Source: Porpolomopsis calyptriformis (lineage: Eukaryota; Basidiomycota; Agaricomycetes; Agaricales; Hygrophoraceae). From it: a DNA stretch of 64,000 nucleotides. The notes under the pieces are model-generated. The model did no database searches. It saw only the letters and a list, made by a program, of their open reading frames with translations, and had not been told where the DNA came from. The stretch spans positions 2,170,001 to 2,234,000 of the forward strand of contig OX621167.1 in the NCBI GenBank assembly GCA_951640195.1, written 5' to 3'. Every line of letters begins with the position of its first letter. Position 1 is the stretch's first letter. Shown here in pieces: positions 22,880 through 34,103 of this stretch. A program made the translations under genes and the position numbers.

Positions 22880-25800
22880 CTACATAAAATCTATCGCTCG
22901 CTTGCGACCTTTCCCAATTCCTTCTCCCCCACTCTCCAAACCCGATTCGATCCGTGATGATGATGGTCCCGACCTGATGTTTTTCGTAACTTCTGGTGGA
23001 GGATTCTCAACCCACATGGCATCATCCTCATCCTCATCCTCATCCTCATCCTTTCTCTTCTCCTTTCTCTTCTTCTTTTTTGGCCGCTCTCTTGTTTTTT
23101 GCAGAGGTACAGCAGACCCATCTCCCTCCTCCAGCTCGAATGAAACAAGCGCAGCCCGCCCATTCTTGTTCTTCTTGTTCTTCTTTTCCTTCTTTTCTCG
23201 TGGCTTTCTGTCCCGCTCCGATCGAGGTACGAACGTAGGTTTGAACGTGCCAATGTCAACTTTTTCTGTACCGACAGGCGGGGCTTTCGGGGAAGAGTTC
23301 CCAGGCTCAACCTTCTCCGCACTATACCCGTCATCCTTCGGTTCTCCATCATCGTCATCGTCATCGCCATCCTCCTCATCACTAGCAAAGATGGCTTTAA
23401 AAATATCCATCGCAGGCCGAACATAACTCAGCGTGTCCCGACCCTGATCCTCGTCTTCCCCTAACCCAACGTTAGCCAGATCTCGTTTCCCACGACCCGT
23501 CGAACTTTCAGCCACGTCCGAGGAAGGCGCTCCACCACCACTCTCCATCACAGCACTCGTCTCAGCCACCTGCCAACCTGGCCCGGCAGATGATGCACCA
23601 CCAGCAGTCTCGACTTCCGGCTCAGGGTTCGGGTCCTTCACCCCAAATCGCTTACACAGCAATCTCCCAGGCTGCCAAACCCTCACCTCTCTCGTCAACG
23701 GTCCATACATCCCCGCACGAGCGGCGTGAACTTTTGGGTGCTCATCCACCTTCTCCACTTCCTTCGGAGTTTCTTCCTCGGCCTGATCCGAAGCAGAGGG
23801 CTTGTGCAAGCCCTCTTGGATTCTCGTGCCGTGCTCGACTGCCGTAGCCGTGGTAAATCGGCTGGCCATTGCCCCCGACACTGGTTTGAATAAATGGGCC
23901 GTCTTCGAATAGCCTTCCATCTCTTTATTGAATTCGTCGATATTCTGGCCTGCCAATATCGCGGGGGAAGGCGAATCACCGTCCGGAAATGCTTGTGACT
24001 GGAGGTATGCATTGTAGCGTGCCTGTTTTGCGGGATCCGCAGCGAATGGCTGGATTCCGTGTAGAGCAGCTTGCGCAACATGAGGGTCAAGTTGAGCAAT
24101 AACAACTGTTGAGGGGGTAGATCCATAGCCAGCACTTGGTACGGGCCCAGGAGCGGATGTGGACATTGCAGCAGTAATGTTGCTCAGACGTTCCCGGTCC
24201 TTCTGGGATAGATATTCGAATACTGACCGAGGAGCGGATGGGAGAGGTGTTTCGCCTAGGATAGAACCCCTCTAGAATCATGGTTAGGAATGGACATGAA
24301 AGTGTATGGAGATGTGCACCTCATCAGCGGATTTCCCGGTCTTCCACTGAGCATGAGAGACCGGCGGATGTGGACCTTGGTCGTTCTGAATGTTTTCCTT
24401 TTCCTTTTCCCATACACGATTCGGATTTGCGATCCAGCCCTTTGGAATATCTGGTATAGGAAACCTGTTTCAAAAGGGGTCTCGGTCGAGCCGACGGACG
24501 GAAAGAGACAGGCACTCGCCATCGATCTTCGGCTACGGGCTTATCAGATACCACAAACCCAGCGAGTACACGTGTTCCATCGCGGAATGTTAGGATAGAT
24601 AATGATGAGATCTTGAGGGCGTGAACTTCCGTCTCTAGGGAATACGAGCGGAGGTTACTCACTGTTTCCGGGATCCTCTTCGCTCGCTCGGCATTACGTG
24701 CTAGCGCGGTACGAATCTCATCTCCATGGTTAAGGGCATCATAGGCTACGCGAGTACGACTTCGATCAAGGTTTCCATCGTATATATCCAGATCGTCGTC
24801 CTCAGCCTCGTTGAGGGCACCCAACCCAAAACCGGCTGCCTGGATGAATCTTAGAATCTTTATTGTTAAGCATCACGGCACAAGTACATGCCAACTTTGG
24901 CCCAGAAGCATTTCCGCCCGCTTTGACCCCAAGGCTTTCGTTAAGGCCAATCCCAGGAGAATACCCCAGCCCATGTGAATTGTCTTTCCGATCGACCAAC
25001 AAAACAGGCGTGTCCCGAGGAGCATAAGTGTGTTTACTAGCTTCATCATCATCAGGAATATCATGAGATTTATCGGCCTGCCCAAATGAGGTTTGAGCAT
25101 CTTGAAGTTTTCGTTGACGCCACGTCAAGCGCGGTCCTATTCCTTGGCCGATCCGCCATCCCATTTTCTTTAGGATGCGTGCACCAACAGACTCCTTCGG
25201 GGGTGGTAGCATAGAGGCTTCCAATGTTGAGGCAATAGAGCTATTTTCAAGTTAGCTGAGGTCGCAAGAGATTGCTATCGCACTTACTCGTACTCATTCT
25301 CTTGCTCACTTATCCCGGCGCGAGGCCCCCCAGAAAGGTCCATTTCATCGGTAGTATCGATCAAGTCTTGACGTTCCTTCAGCTCGGCGAGATCTTCCTC
25401 ATCCATGAAGTCCTCCGGCTTCGACACCTTCTGTTTTTTACGTTCGGAGCGAGAAGAAACGAACGTAGCAGGCGTCCATCCTGTAAAAAACATAGATATA
25501 ACAAAGAATGATAGCAGAACAAGCCTCTCTCTCTCTCACCCTCCTTAGAGCCAACGGTATTGAAATAACCAGCAGAGAAGCCACCGGTGAATGCTCCATG
25601 TAATCTTCGCCGCCCTTTTTCATCTCTCACCTTCAGGTTGGACGAAGGGGTCAAATTCTGGGCGCGAAAGCATAATGAACCAGACGAACATCTTGTTTCC
25701 AAAGTGGAACGAACTCTCCATTGTCCTTCGTTTTTTCGAGAGGAGGCAGAGGCGTTCCGATCTTTTAACCCGGAGTTATTGCACACGGAGAAGACAAAAG

Positions 25801-25900
25801 CACCAAAAAAAAGACGTACCAGACAGAAAGATTCATTCGCTTTCACGCTTGAGGTGTCGACGCCGAGATTGACGAGTTTCCTTTTCAGTCGAGTGCTCAT
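22880..25900 (-). CDS. GPATCH1: GPATCH1-like G-patch RNA-processing protein
   Basis: Start [20 protein letters not shown] at 25900, stop at 22880, about eight exons. The N-terminus shows the family's conserved block [10 protein letters not shown]...FVPLWKQD, then [20 protein letters not shown] and [20 protein letters not shown]. The G-patch follows at about 25185-25125: [20 protein letters not shown], with the usual conserved glycines. Further on are [10 protein letters not shown] and the [17 protein letters not shown] region. The C-terminal third is highly charged: an Asp/Glu tract, a Lys-rich tract and an ED repeat (tcatcc simple repeat at about 23020-23055). The family is nuclear and associated with spliceosomal DEAH helicases and pre-mRNA splicing. 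A plus-strand frame across the charged tail is only a shadow. Confidence 0.9.
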
Positions 25901-25906
25901 CGTCGA

Positions 25907-26520
25907 ATGTCAGGATGTGTTGGGTCGTGTTTATTCTTAGCAGGTTCTGTTGCCTCCCTCATATTGACCGCTATTTCTAGTTTCTGCAGTGTCCATGTCG
26001 GACATACTGCCTACGCTATCCTGGAGCGAACTGCCCTCACTAAAGATGACTTTTACGAGATCAAGGCATTTGCCTCGGGGGGCAGTTTACTGGGATCCCT
26101 CCTAAAGGTGGACCTGAATATCGCCCTTGGTTGCAGTGAGCATTTCCAGATGCATTGACAGGAAGAGCGAAAATGGCAATCATTGAGATGATAATGATGG
26201 GTTCAGCAAAAAGACCTGTTTTCTGTGATGAGGAGTGGCCGGCATTGTTGGAAAGAGGTGCAAGTTTTTAAATTGATTTGAATATCAAATTCTCAATCCC
26301 TCTCACTGTGCAGTTAGCAACCCCCGAATTTGCAAAACGAAATACGCAAGTGTGCGGATCAACTCTTCATGCCGCTATATGGAGGAAGGATTGTGAGGCG
26401 ATCCTCCTAACATTGATAATTCCGCCTTGGATTGATAGGAGCTCGGAAACGGGCACGCCGAGATTGAAAGAGAAGACACGAAGGATGCCGTTTGTGGGGA
26501 CTTCAGTCAAAGCGAATGAC
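25907..26520 (+). other. Possible hypothetical gene or gene remnant, weak ankyrin-like piece
   Basis: A frame from 25907 reads [20 protein letters not shown] and later ERTALTKDDFYEIKAFASGG. A second frame near 26340-26400 reads GSTLHAAIWRKDCEAILLTL, which resembles half an ankyrin repeat (xTxLHxAxxxx). Splice joins between them are possible but give no complete protein. It sits between the GPATCH1-like start and a CNH-gene relic, so it may be debris. I do not assign a function. Confidence 0.25.
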
Positions 26521-26656
26521 ATCTCTTAACCTCTGTGGCCACACAGTCGCATGCAACTTGCACCTCGCCTTGGTTGGTAACACTCCCTGAAGCCCTCCGT
26601 AAAATCTTACTATCGCAAGACTTCTTGCCTCTGTCCTTCCACCAGGATCTTCCGAG

Positions 26657-26822
26657 AGATGTATTAGAGGACACCAGAAACGTATCCTTCTTGCAATCTC
26701 GGTCGGTGTGATCAGTGGCCGCCATCTCTTCTTTGGCTATTCTTTGCTGTCGTTGATGACTGAGGAATCTGCCTTCGAAAGGCACTTCACACGTTGATTC
26801 TATAGTTTCTGGATGATGTACG
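26657..26822 (-). pseudogene. Relic of the CNH gene 5' end
   Basis: This stretch aligns by eye with 9699-9928, the first exon and upstream flank of the stand-alone CNH gene. Shared blocks include agatgtatt, tatccttcttg, ccgccat (start codon context), ttcgaaaggcact and tttctggatgatgta, with small deletions. In translation, MAATDHTDRDCKKDTFLVSS followed by NTSLG mirrors the KKDSFPVPSAPSNTSIG end of the real exon. No downstream CNH exons follow. It is a dispersed 5' fragment in the same orientation, 17 kb away. Confidence 0.6.
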
Positions 26823-27044
26823 GCGTCCCCCAACGCCCAAGTCTACCTACTGTTCTTTCCTGACACCATCAAAGGTGTGGTCGCTGCACAGAATGACTTA
26901 TAACCAGGCTATTTTTTAAAGAAAATTTATAGCTCTCCACTCCCATCGCTTTAGTCAATGGTCAGGTAGAAGAAAGTACAACTCCATGGTGACGAGACCC
27001 ACAAAGCCGTATAGACAAAGCAAGCGTAGATGGACACATGAACC

Positions 27045-29074
27045 CTAAAACGAGAACATAGGGGAACGGCCGAACCCGCCCGGACCACCGTCAAACTGCG
27101 CAAATAGCTCTGAAATATCCATCGGATGCATCCCACGTCCGTTGGAAGTCATCCCGTCCTCGTCTTCGCCCATGTCGTACCGCTCTCGTCGCCAGGGGTC
27201 CGAAAGTACGGCGTGCGCTTCCACTACAAGCTTGAAATTCTCTTCATCTCCACCCTAGATTTAATGAGGGAATATGGATGGGTAGACAAATAATCGTTTG
27301 AATCAAGTTCAAATGTAATTCGTGGGGGGGACGCACCTTGTCCGGGTGGTGTTTGAGACTTTCCCTTCTATATGCCTTCTTGATATCTGCTTCTGAGCAC
27401 TCCCTATGCACGCCTTATATGCAGAACCATCAATCAAGGCGAAAGAATCCTCAGAGTGACAAGAAATTTCACCGAGGATCTTGTAGTAATCTTTCGTCTT
27501 GCTCCTCTTCAACGCTGCCTCCGCCTTCTTGAGTTCGACACGAAGTGATCGGACGTCAGCGTCGTTACCTTCCATCCGGGCTTGCTCTAGTGCCGCCCGG
27601 AAATCGCCCACGGCTTCGTCATATTTCTCGAAGTGGAGATTAATGCGTGCACGCGTGCGATAGGGCTTGAATGTCGGGAATAGCTCAATAGACGCATCTG
27701 TGTCCTCTAAGGCATCTTCGTAGTTCTCAAGCTGTAAGTTGCAGGTCAGATACAGACAATTCAATTCAAGAGAAAGTTGCTACATTACCTTGAACAATGT
27801 GGTAGCTCGGTTCGAGAGTAATGTCGCACGAATCTGGCCGCCATTGCCCTCTTCTTCCTTGCTGCCTACCCGCTACAAGTATCCCCGAAAACATCAAGCC
27901 GAGTCGGGAAATAATTGGAGTAATGTGCATACACTGGAAAAGGACGATAGATCTCACCTCCAAGGCTTCGCTATACTTCTCGACAGCCTCATCCAGGCAC
28001 CCTGCTTTGAACGCGGCATTACCATCTTCTTTCAGCCGCTCTACATCCTTGACGCGTCTCCAAAGCTGCCGTGCCCGTTCGTGGGCCGGGTCGAGGCGAA
28101 GGGCGGATTGCACGTGTTGTGACGCGGCTGGAAGTCTCCCGGTTAAAAAGAGGAAGAGTCCGCGAAGAGTGAGAACTTCCGGAGAGTTTTGTTGCAGCCG
28201 CAATGCTTCGCTACGGATGAGATTATGAATAATCGACGACTGGCTTGAGAAACGGAAAGTAAAGGACCGCTTACTGGGCAGCACTGTTTGCAGAGTCCCA
28301 GTTGCGCCGTGCAATATCGAGTTCGACGCGCCAAAGCCGCCATTCCATTGGGATCTCCTCCCCCTCGGCCTCGATACTCTGCATACACTTGTCCAGCGCG
28401 AGTCTCGCCATGCCCCATTCGTTTTGCGTCCTTGCGGTATCGAAATGCCGGATGTGCGATTCTAGCCCGAGGACCTTGTCTTTTAATTGGAGCGCGAAGA
28501 CGTTTGACGGTTCTAGTGCGAAGACCGAGCGGAGGGTGGAGAGAGCAGGTGATGGCAGGCCGAGCGCGAGTTGACATCGTGCTAGGCGGATTAGGGTCTT
28601 CGGGGACGGTGAGGCGGATTGCAGGGCGGCTGCCCGTTGGCAGTCTTCGAGCGCGAGACGGAAGCGCTTGAGAGATATGTAAGACAATGCACGGTTGGTG
28701 AAGTATGTTGGTTCCGATGGAATGAGATCTGCATGGAGTGTAAGTGGCAATGCGTGTGCGAGGCCAGGAGTCTTAGTGGATACCAATAGCTGTGGTGTAT
28801 AAATCTATCGCGTCGGCATATTTTTTGGCTTTGAAAGCAATGTTTCCTTGCTCTTTGATTGCATTGGCTTCGGTTGAAGCCTCTTTCTCTGGCTCACTAT
28901 CTCTGGGTGGTGTCGAAGATGAGGAGGCCTTGGGAGACAAGGTGCCTGTTTCTTCCTGTGTCCTGCCCAGATGTCTAGCCAGAATCCAGTGCAGAGGGAA
29001 GTTACGAACCCATTGGCGAGATCAACGGCGACAGCATGCTGCTTTTTGTTCTGCTTTTGTTTTTTATTTGCCAT
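27045..29074 (-). CDS. TPR-DnaJ co-chaperone (DNAJC7/TPR2-like)
   Basis: Start MANKKQKQNKKQHAVAVDLA at 29074; the exon joins NGF|EETGTL in phase. Tetratricopeptide repeats follow: EANAIKEQGNIAFKAKKYAD, then DLIPSEPTYFTNRALSYISL, LIRLARCQLALGLPSPALST, KEDGNAAFKAGCLDEAVEKY, and YEDALEDTDASIELFPTFKP. The C-terminus is a J domain: DYYKILGVHRECSEADIKKA followed by YRRESLKHHPDK, with the HPD tripeptide that stimulates Hsp70, then GGDEENFKLVVEAHAVLSDP and RERYD. It ends in a Gly/Phe-rich stretch (FDGGPGGFGRSPMFSF). DNAJC7/Tpr2 proteins pass clients between Hsp90 (via TPR) and Hsp70 (via J domain) in the cytosol. About eight exons, no lesions seen. Divergent from the F-box gene with 270 bp between starts. 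Confidence 0.9.
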
Positions 29075-29300
29075 ATTTGCCTTGATGTCTCGAGGAGGGC
29101 GCCAAAGACCTTGATCAAGCTGGCTTACATAATTTACATTTTAGCACCGGCCAGGTCATCGACCACACCCAACTCCCGCCCATCGACCAGCACAGTCGCC
29201 TCAATCTTCATCGCTTGAGGTTAATTAGCCTTCCTCGTTGAGCTTCCTCGGCATTTTCATCGCAGAGCCATCTGTTTACTTACCTTTGCCCACCGCAGTC

Positions 29301-29348
29301 ATGACTAGTCATCATTCACAGATCCCATTGATCATGTCTGCCCAATGA
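29301..29348 (+). promoter_or_regulatory. Upstream ORF overlapping the F-box start codon
   Basis: ATG at 29301 opens a 15-codon frame (with a second in-frame ATG at 29334) that stops at TGA 29346-29348. That TGA overlaps the main ATG (29345-29347) as ATGA. If the mRNA starts upstream of 29301, translation of the F-box protein would need leaky scanning or termination-reinitiation. Confidence 0.4.
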
Positions 29349-31579
29349 ACGAAATTTCCTCTGAAATGTTCAGCGAAAACTCATCCTCTACACTTTACAT
29401 CCCCATCGCCTCTCCTCCAACACCCGCGCCTTCTCCGGGTCCGGGCGTGACCGAGCACGCTGCCCCCCAGTCGTTTGCACAGTACCTCTCTCACGATCCC
29501 GCCCGGCTTTCACGCCAGGAATTTGCTAGTCTTGCGTCACTCAATCCCTCCGCCCGCAGAGAATACCTCGCTTCTATCCTCAGCGACTGCACCCCCTCTG
29601 AACTGCTATTCGTCTCAACGACCATCGCCCCACTTCTTAAGCGTGACTTCCTTCGTGAGTTCCCACCAGAACTCGCCCTATATGTTCTCGACTTTGTCGA
29701 CGATCCCCGTACCCTTGCACGGGCCACCCAGGTCAGCAAACACTGGCACAGTCTTCTATCGGACGAATCCTTGTGGCGGAAAATGTGCAAGACGTTTGAT
29801 TTTGAGGCGGACAAAGCTGCGGCGGCAGCCCGTTTGCTCGTTGAGGATGGTGAAGATGACTATGACCACGAACCTCCATTAGGATGGCTCATGGCCTTGC
29901 CCAAACGGCACGTTCGAAAAAGGCCACGACCAACCACCATCGCAGCTTCTCCGCCTCACAGAGAAACCGTCTCCCCCCTACAAGAGGAACGGTCGGCCAA
30001 TACCGGCTTTTCATACTACGAATACTTCAAATCGTCGTTCACAACTAGTATGTCCTTCTTATTGGTATTTTACGTAATTTCAACTCTTTATGGTAGTGAT
30101 GAACTGGCGCTCTGGCGGGATCCTGTTGCGTACTCACCGCCCCCATGCGGTAACTTCAGAAAGCGGCGTCATCACCTCCGTCGCACTTGACATAGATTGG
30201 GTCGTCGCTGGGCTCGCAAACTGCAAGATCTATGTATTCAGCGCCAGGACGGGTGTGCTGGCCCGCACGCTCATCGGACACGAGCTTGGCGTCTGGGCCG
30301 TGAATCTTGTGAGCCGGGGCGGGTTTTGGAATGACGGATCGGAGTGTGCAGCTCGGTCTGGTGAGAGTGAGGACGATGAAACTATCGTTGAAGAGTTGGA
30401 ATCTGGATTGAACTTGCAAGATGATTCCAGTACACATTACTCGGAACACACCATGCCGCATCCCTTCCGGTCCGCATTGGGTCTCGGGAAGACACCCGTA
30501 AGACCTACGACTGCTGGTGGATTTTCTGCACCGGGTGGTAAGCAAGGCGATGTGTACTGTGCGTCAGATGGGTGGGGTCAACCCAATTCACTGGTTGTAA
30601 GTGGTGGGTGTGATAAGAAGTTGCGTGTGTGGGACGTTAAATCCGGGTGAGCCTTCGTTGTTGGATATATACTGCGACCGCGCTCATCTCTTTTTTGATC
30701 AGGCACTGCCTGTATGCTTTACAAGGACACACGTCTACGATACGGTGCGTCAAGGTTCTTCACAACCGGCCAATCGCTGTGACAGGCTCGCGGGATTCAA
30801 CGTTACGGGTGTGGGATGTGCAGCGTGGAAGGCAGCTGCGTGTGCTGCATGGACACCAGCTGAGTGTGCGCTGCCTTGCTGTGTGTGGGAATCGCGTAGT
30901 CAGTGGAAGTTATGATGCAACTTGTCGAGTGAGTCCGTCCTTATCCGCCGTGCCTGGCAGTTCTCCATGTTTATCGGCTATCCCAGCTATGGGATGTCGA
31001 CACGGGCGAATGTCTGCATGTGCTCCGAGGGCATTTTCACCAGATATATTCAATCGCCTTTGACGGCGTGCGTGTTGTTTCTGGTGGGCTGGACACGACA
31101 GTTCGTGTCTGGGATGCAACGACAGGGTACATTATCTTCCTCATCTCCACAATACCGCACCATTGACCTTGACTGGATAACAACGTTTTTTTTTTTCAAA
31201 TCACAGGAAATGCATTGCCTTGCTGCAAGGTCACACCGCCCTCGTCTGTCAGCTCCAACTCTCTCCCACTATTTTGGCAACGGGAGGATCTGATGGACGG
31301 GTCATCACGTTCTGCCTGTCAACGTTCAGCGTACTACATCGTATTGCGGCACATGACTCGTCAGTGACTTCGCTGCAGTTTGACGCCCGGTTTCTGGTGA
31401 CTGGCGGGAATGACGGGCGGGTGAGGTTGTTTGAGACTGCCACTGGGAATTATATACGGGAGTTGAGCGAGCGGAGTGATAGCGTGTGGAAGGTTGTATA
31501 CCGGGGGGACGTGTGTGCTATTATGTGCAAGCGAGGGGGGAAGACTGCGATGGAAATTTGGAGTTTCAAGTCGAGATAG
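29345..31579 (+). CDS. F-box/WD40 SCF ubiquitin-ligase receptor (Cdc4/FBXW7-like)
   Basis: Exons 29345..30047, 30097..30646, 30703..30928, 30987..31126 and 31207..31579 join in phase to 663 residues. After a Ser/Pro-rich N-terminus, DFLREFPPELALYVLDFVDD and ATQVSKHWHSLLSDESLWRK form the F-box that binds Skp1. WD40 blades follow: GVITSVALDIDWVVAGLANC, LVVSGGCDKKLRVWDV, LQGHTSTIRCVKVL with VTGSRDSTLRVWDV, LHGHQLSVRCLAVCGNRVVS, LRGHFHQIYSIAFDGVRVVS, and LQGHTALVCQLQLSPTILAT. The repeated V(V/A)SGSxDxTxRVWD pattern is that of Cdc4/FBXW7 propellers, which bind phosphodegrons. An acidic insert (SESEDDETIVEELESG) interrupts two blades near 30360. Cdc4 orthology versus another F-box/WD40 family is not certain. 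Confidence 0.88.
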
Positions 31580-32039
31580 CAGCCTTGAATGCATGCATGT
31601 GGGAATCGAGAATACTTTAGGCTATAGATTGGTGGAATCTGTCCTCGGGCCAACGATTTAAATTGCCTCAGCCTCAAGTCCAGGTTCGAGCATGGTATCA
31701 TGTTCGAAACCAGTGCATTGGGCATTGTGCAGAGCCATGAAACTGCAAGCGCACCCGAGTGTCCTTTCAATCTTCAAATTCAAATTCAAGATGAAAAGCA
31801 CGTGCAAGAACGCCATTAATCTTCCGTCCCCTGTTCTATCGAAATTGTTACAAGGCTGCACCTGACCAGGAAATTCAAAACAATCAAAGGTCATTTGGAA
31901 TGCCTTTGTTTCGTTGACAACCGGGGCAAATTCAAATTTCCGTAGGCCTATGAAAGCTACTCACTAATGTCATTTTCCTTCAGTCGTGCTGGCCACTTCT
32001 CAAATTCACCGCTTAACAGTCCTCTATCCTATCGCGACC
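31580..32039. other. Intergenic region upstream of secreted protein copy A
   Basis: No coding exon. The end matches the promoters of copies B-D, with a TATA-like tatgaaag at 31949-31956 and the shared block cgtgctggccacttctcaaa. Confidence 0.45.
31949..31956 (+). promoter_or_regulatory. Degenerate TATA-like box, copy A
   Basis: tatgaaag sits at the place where copies B, C and D have tataaaag, and is followed by the same gctactcac-like sequence. Confidence 0.4.
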
Positions 32040-32626
32040 ATGTATTTCTCAATAATCACTCTACTTGCTTATCTTAGTTGCTTGTTTGTCATAGATGCTC
32101 ACCCCTACCCATTGTGAGTGATATCTATAATATATATTCTACCTTTCGAACTTTTATTTTGCAGTAGGATCATCAGGCCTCGTGGTCAATATCCTACGCC
32201 CGATCATGAGAAGCGGGATAAGGCACGGAGGAAAGTTGTGCTCGTATGTTCAACTTTCCGTTGCTTAGTTTTACAATTTACTCAGGGTTTGCACAGGAGG
32301 ATCTTTGTAAGGCGGAGTGTTCAACGCGAATTGAGGTGGATTGCATTGAAAAGTGTGTGTTGGAGGGTGAACCTTGTTTAGATCACCCGTTTGATCTATG
32401 GGGCAACCGTTGGCCGTCTCTCCCGCTACCACAACTTATACAACCTCCCCAACAATCCCCGTCAAATCCATTGAGCTCCCCTCTGGAACCAGACTCGTTG
32501 GAGGCACCCTCATCTCTGGAACCAGACTCGTTGGGGGCATCCCGAACTAGGCCACGCGCTCCGTCACGGCCCCCCAGGCAAACTTTTAGATCAGAGAGGA
32601 CCGGGCAAAGGAGGACCACCACGTGA
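32040..32626 (+). CDS. Small secreted twin-CX3C protein, copy A
   Basis: Exons 32040..32113, 32165..32243 and 32297..32626 join in phase to 160 residues. Signal peptide MYFSIITLLAYLSCLFVIDA; then the family motif IRPRG and a short basic linker; then the cysteine core DLCKAECSTRIEVDCIEKC (CX3C-X7-CX3C); then LDHPFDLWGNRW; then a Pro/Ser tail with the near-repeat LEPDSLEAPSS / LEPDSLGASRT. The first ATG follows a promoter shared with three downstream copies. The linker is shorter than in B and C, and the cysteine core is closest to copy D (both have STRIEVDC). Function unknown. Signal peptide, small size, cysteines and tandem copies are effector-like, but twin CX3C also occurs in small Tim proteins; the spacing here (7-8) is shorter than theirs. 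Confidence 0.7.
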
Positions 32627-33230
32627 AAGTCAAGAGGTATATCCCTCGCTCTACTGCGAAAAAGGGTCGACACTGTCATAACTTTTGATCCGAAAAGGAT
32701 GTCAGATTATGAAGCTACAGTACAATATCTCATAATGCAGGTTTTGGCTGGGACCAAATATTACCTCGCAGCCAAATTGCTATCTGATAATGCATAGATA
32801 TCGAAGGCTATGCATTATCAGAAATTCCAACCGGCCGACAATTTTAAAAACTCAAGTCCATACTCCGTTTCTCTGTTCATTCGTTCCCAATCGCACCCCC
32901 CCCCCCCATCCACACTCTCATTCTCACGACCACCCAAGCCGACATCCTTCACCGACCGCACACGACCCACCCACGACTTCCCCACGGTCATCCTCGCCAG
33001 TCACCGAGGCAAGGCACCTGGGCACAGTGAAACCAGTGCAAACGTCCAGAGAGACAAGCCCGCAGTGGGGCACCGCCTCATGCGTACTTGAATGTGACGC
33101 TGTAGACGAGGGCGGTTATAGGAGCAGAAGCAGAATCCCATGGGTGACCACGGCAGAATCTACAATACTCCCATGGGGGGGGGGGGGGGGGGGTCGGATC
33201 ATCCACTCCGCCCAGAGAATAATATACCGA
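32627..33230. other. Spacer holding a MADS-gene relic and homopolymer runs
   Basis: Between copies A and B. It has a C-run at about 32897-32910 and a G-run at about 33174-33193, and includes the MADS C-terminal exon relic annotated separately. Confidence 0.5.
32845..33170 (-). pseudogene. Relic of the MADS-box gene's last exon
   Basis: This region matches 37022-37480, the 3' part of the MADS gene, in the same orientation. Blocks such as caagtccatac, ccttcaccgacc, cacgg/atcatcctc, ccgaggca, cagtgggg/c, catgcg, ttgaatgtgacgc and tgtagacgag recur in the same order, with deletions and frame changes. No intact reading frame remains. Its right end runs into the tandem-unit sequence near 33225, which also resembles the MADS intron at 37602-37630 (ccgacagggg tgtg followed by gagcga). 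Confidence 0.65.
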
Positions 33231-33458
33231 CGGGGTGTGAGCGAGCACAATCCAATGTCCCAAATGCTTGAGAAGCGGGAACACCATGCAAAAGGGTGGC
33301 ACAAAGCGAGCTCTGATTCTTTGAATTTTCCGGTATTGTTTTGGATAGAAATCAGATTCTGAGCGACACCTTCAAATTTGCGTCGTTGAGATGAAAAGCG
33401 TATCAAACGCAGCGAATTCGTTTCGTTGACAACCAAGCCGCAATCCAATTTTGCATCC

Positions 33459-33466
33459 TATAAAAG
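33459..33466 (+). promoter_or_regulatory. TATA box, copy B
   Basis: tataaaag, 119 bp before the ATG, in a block (cctataaaagctatactcac) that is conserved in copies B-D. Confidence 0.6.
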
Positions 33467-33577
33467 CTATACTCACGCAATGTTATTTTTTTCCCCCCTT
33501 AGGTCGTGCTGGCCACTTCTCAAATTCACAGCTTAACAAAAGGCTTCTATCTCATCGCGACCAAAAAAATAAAATAA

Positions 33578-34103
33578 ATGCGTTTCTCAGCAATCACTCT
33601 GATGGTTTATCTCACTTGTTCAATTATGATAAATGCGCTTCCTCATCCGTGGTGAGTGATGCCTCTGCGACCTCTGTCCGTTCGAGCTTTTTTTTATTTT
33701 TGTTAGCCAGGACATCAGACCTCGTGGTATGGTTCAGGGGAACGAAGAGGAGAGGAAGGCACGTGTGAAGATGTGGAAGGAACAGGCGGAGGAGAAGCAG
33801 AGGAAGCAACAGGAACTGAATCAGAGAACCATGAAATGGAGGATGGCTGAGCTCGTATGTTCAACTTTCCATTGTTTAGTTTTACAATTTACATCAGGGT
33901 TTGCACAGGGGGAGCGTTGTAAGGCGGACTGTTTAGAGCGCCCGAATGAGGCGCTTTGCCTTGGAAAATGTGTGGTGGAGGGTTTACAATTTTTGGACCA
34001 CCCGGTTGATTTGTGTAACAAGCCTTGGACGACCTATTCGGGACTACTTGTAGACGATTTTCATCCGGGAGGAGGCTCACCCCCTCCCAGTCCTCCACCC
34101 TAA
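33578..34103 (+). CDS. Small secreted twin-CX3C protein, copy B
   Basis: Exons 33578..33651, 33707..33854 and 33909..34103 join in phase to 138 residues. Signal peptide MRFSAITLMVYLTCSIMINA; QDIRPRGM motif; a charged linker of Lys/Arg/Glu/Gln repeats that could form a coiled coil (ERKARVKMWKEQAEEKQRKQ); cysteine core RCKADC-X8-CLGKC (CX3C-X8-CX3C); LDHPVDLCNKPW; short Pro tail. The second intron (54 bp) is identical to that of copy C and is open in frame, so a retained form would add 18 residues including two cysteines. Compared with copy C, exon 2 differs at 19 of 49 codons, every one amino-acid changing. Function unknown; likely secreted and under diversifying selection. Confidence 0.72.

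Larger units (their letters stand above)
33231..34103 (+). repeat. Tandem unit 1 (promoter plus copy B)
   Basis: From gagcgagcacaatccaatgt onward the sequence is about 97% identical by eye to 34575-35500 across the promoter, 5' UTR, exon 1 and both introns. It diverges in exons 2 and 3. Confidence 0.85.

Noticed and set aside
23010..23060. CRISPR-like or other regular repeat array
   Set aside because: A simple tcatcc repeat coding for Asp/Glu; no spacers. No CRISPR array occurs in the window.
22902..23426. Plus-strand frame opposite the GPATCH1-like tail
   Set aside because: Its Ser/Phe runs are the antisense of Asp/Glu and Lys tracts; the minus frame is conserved.
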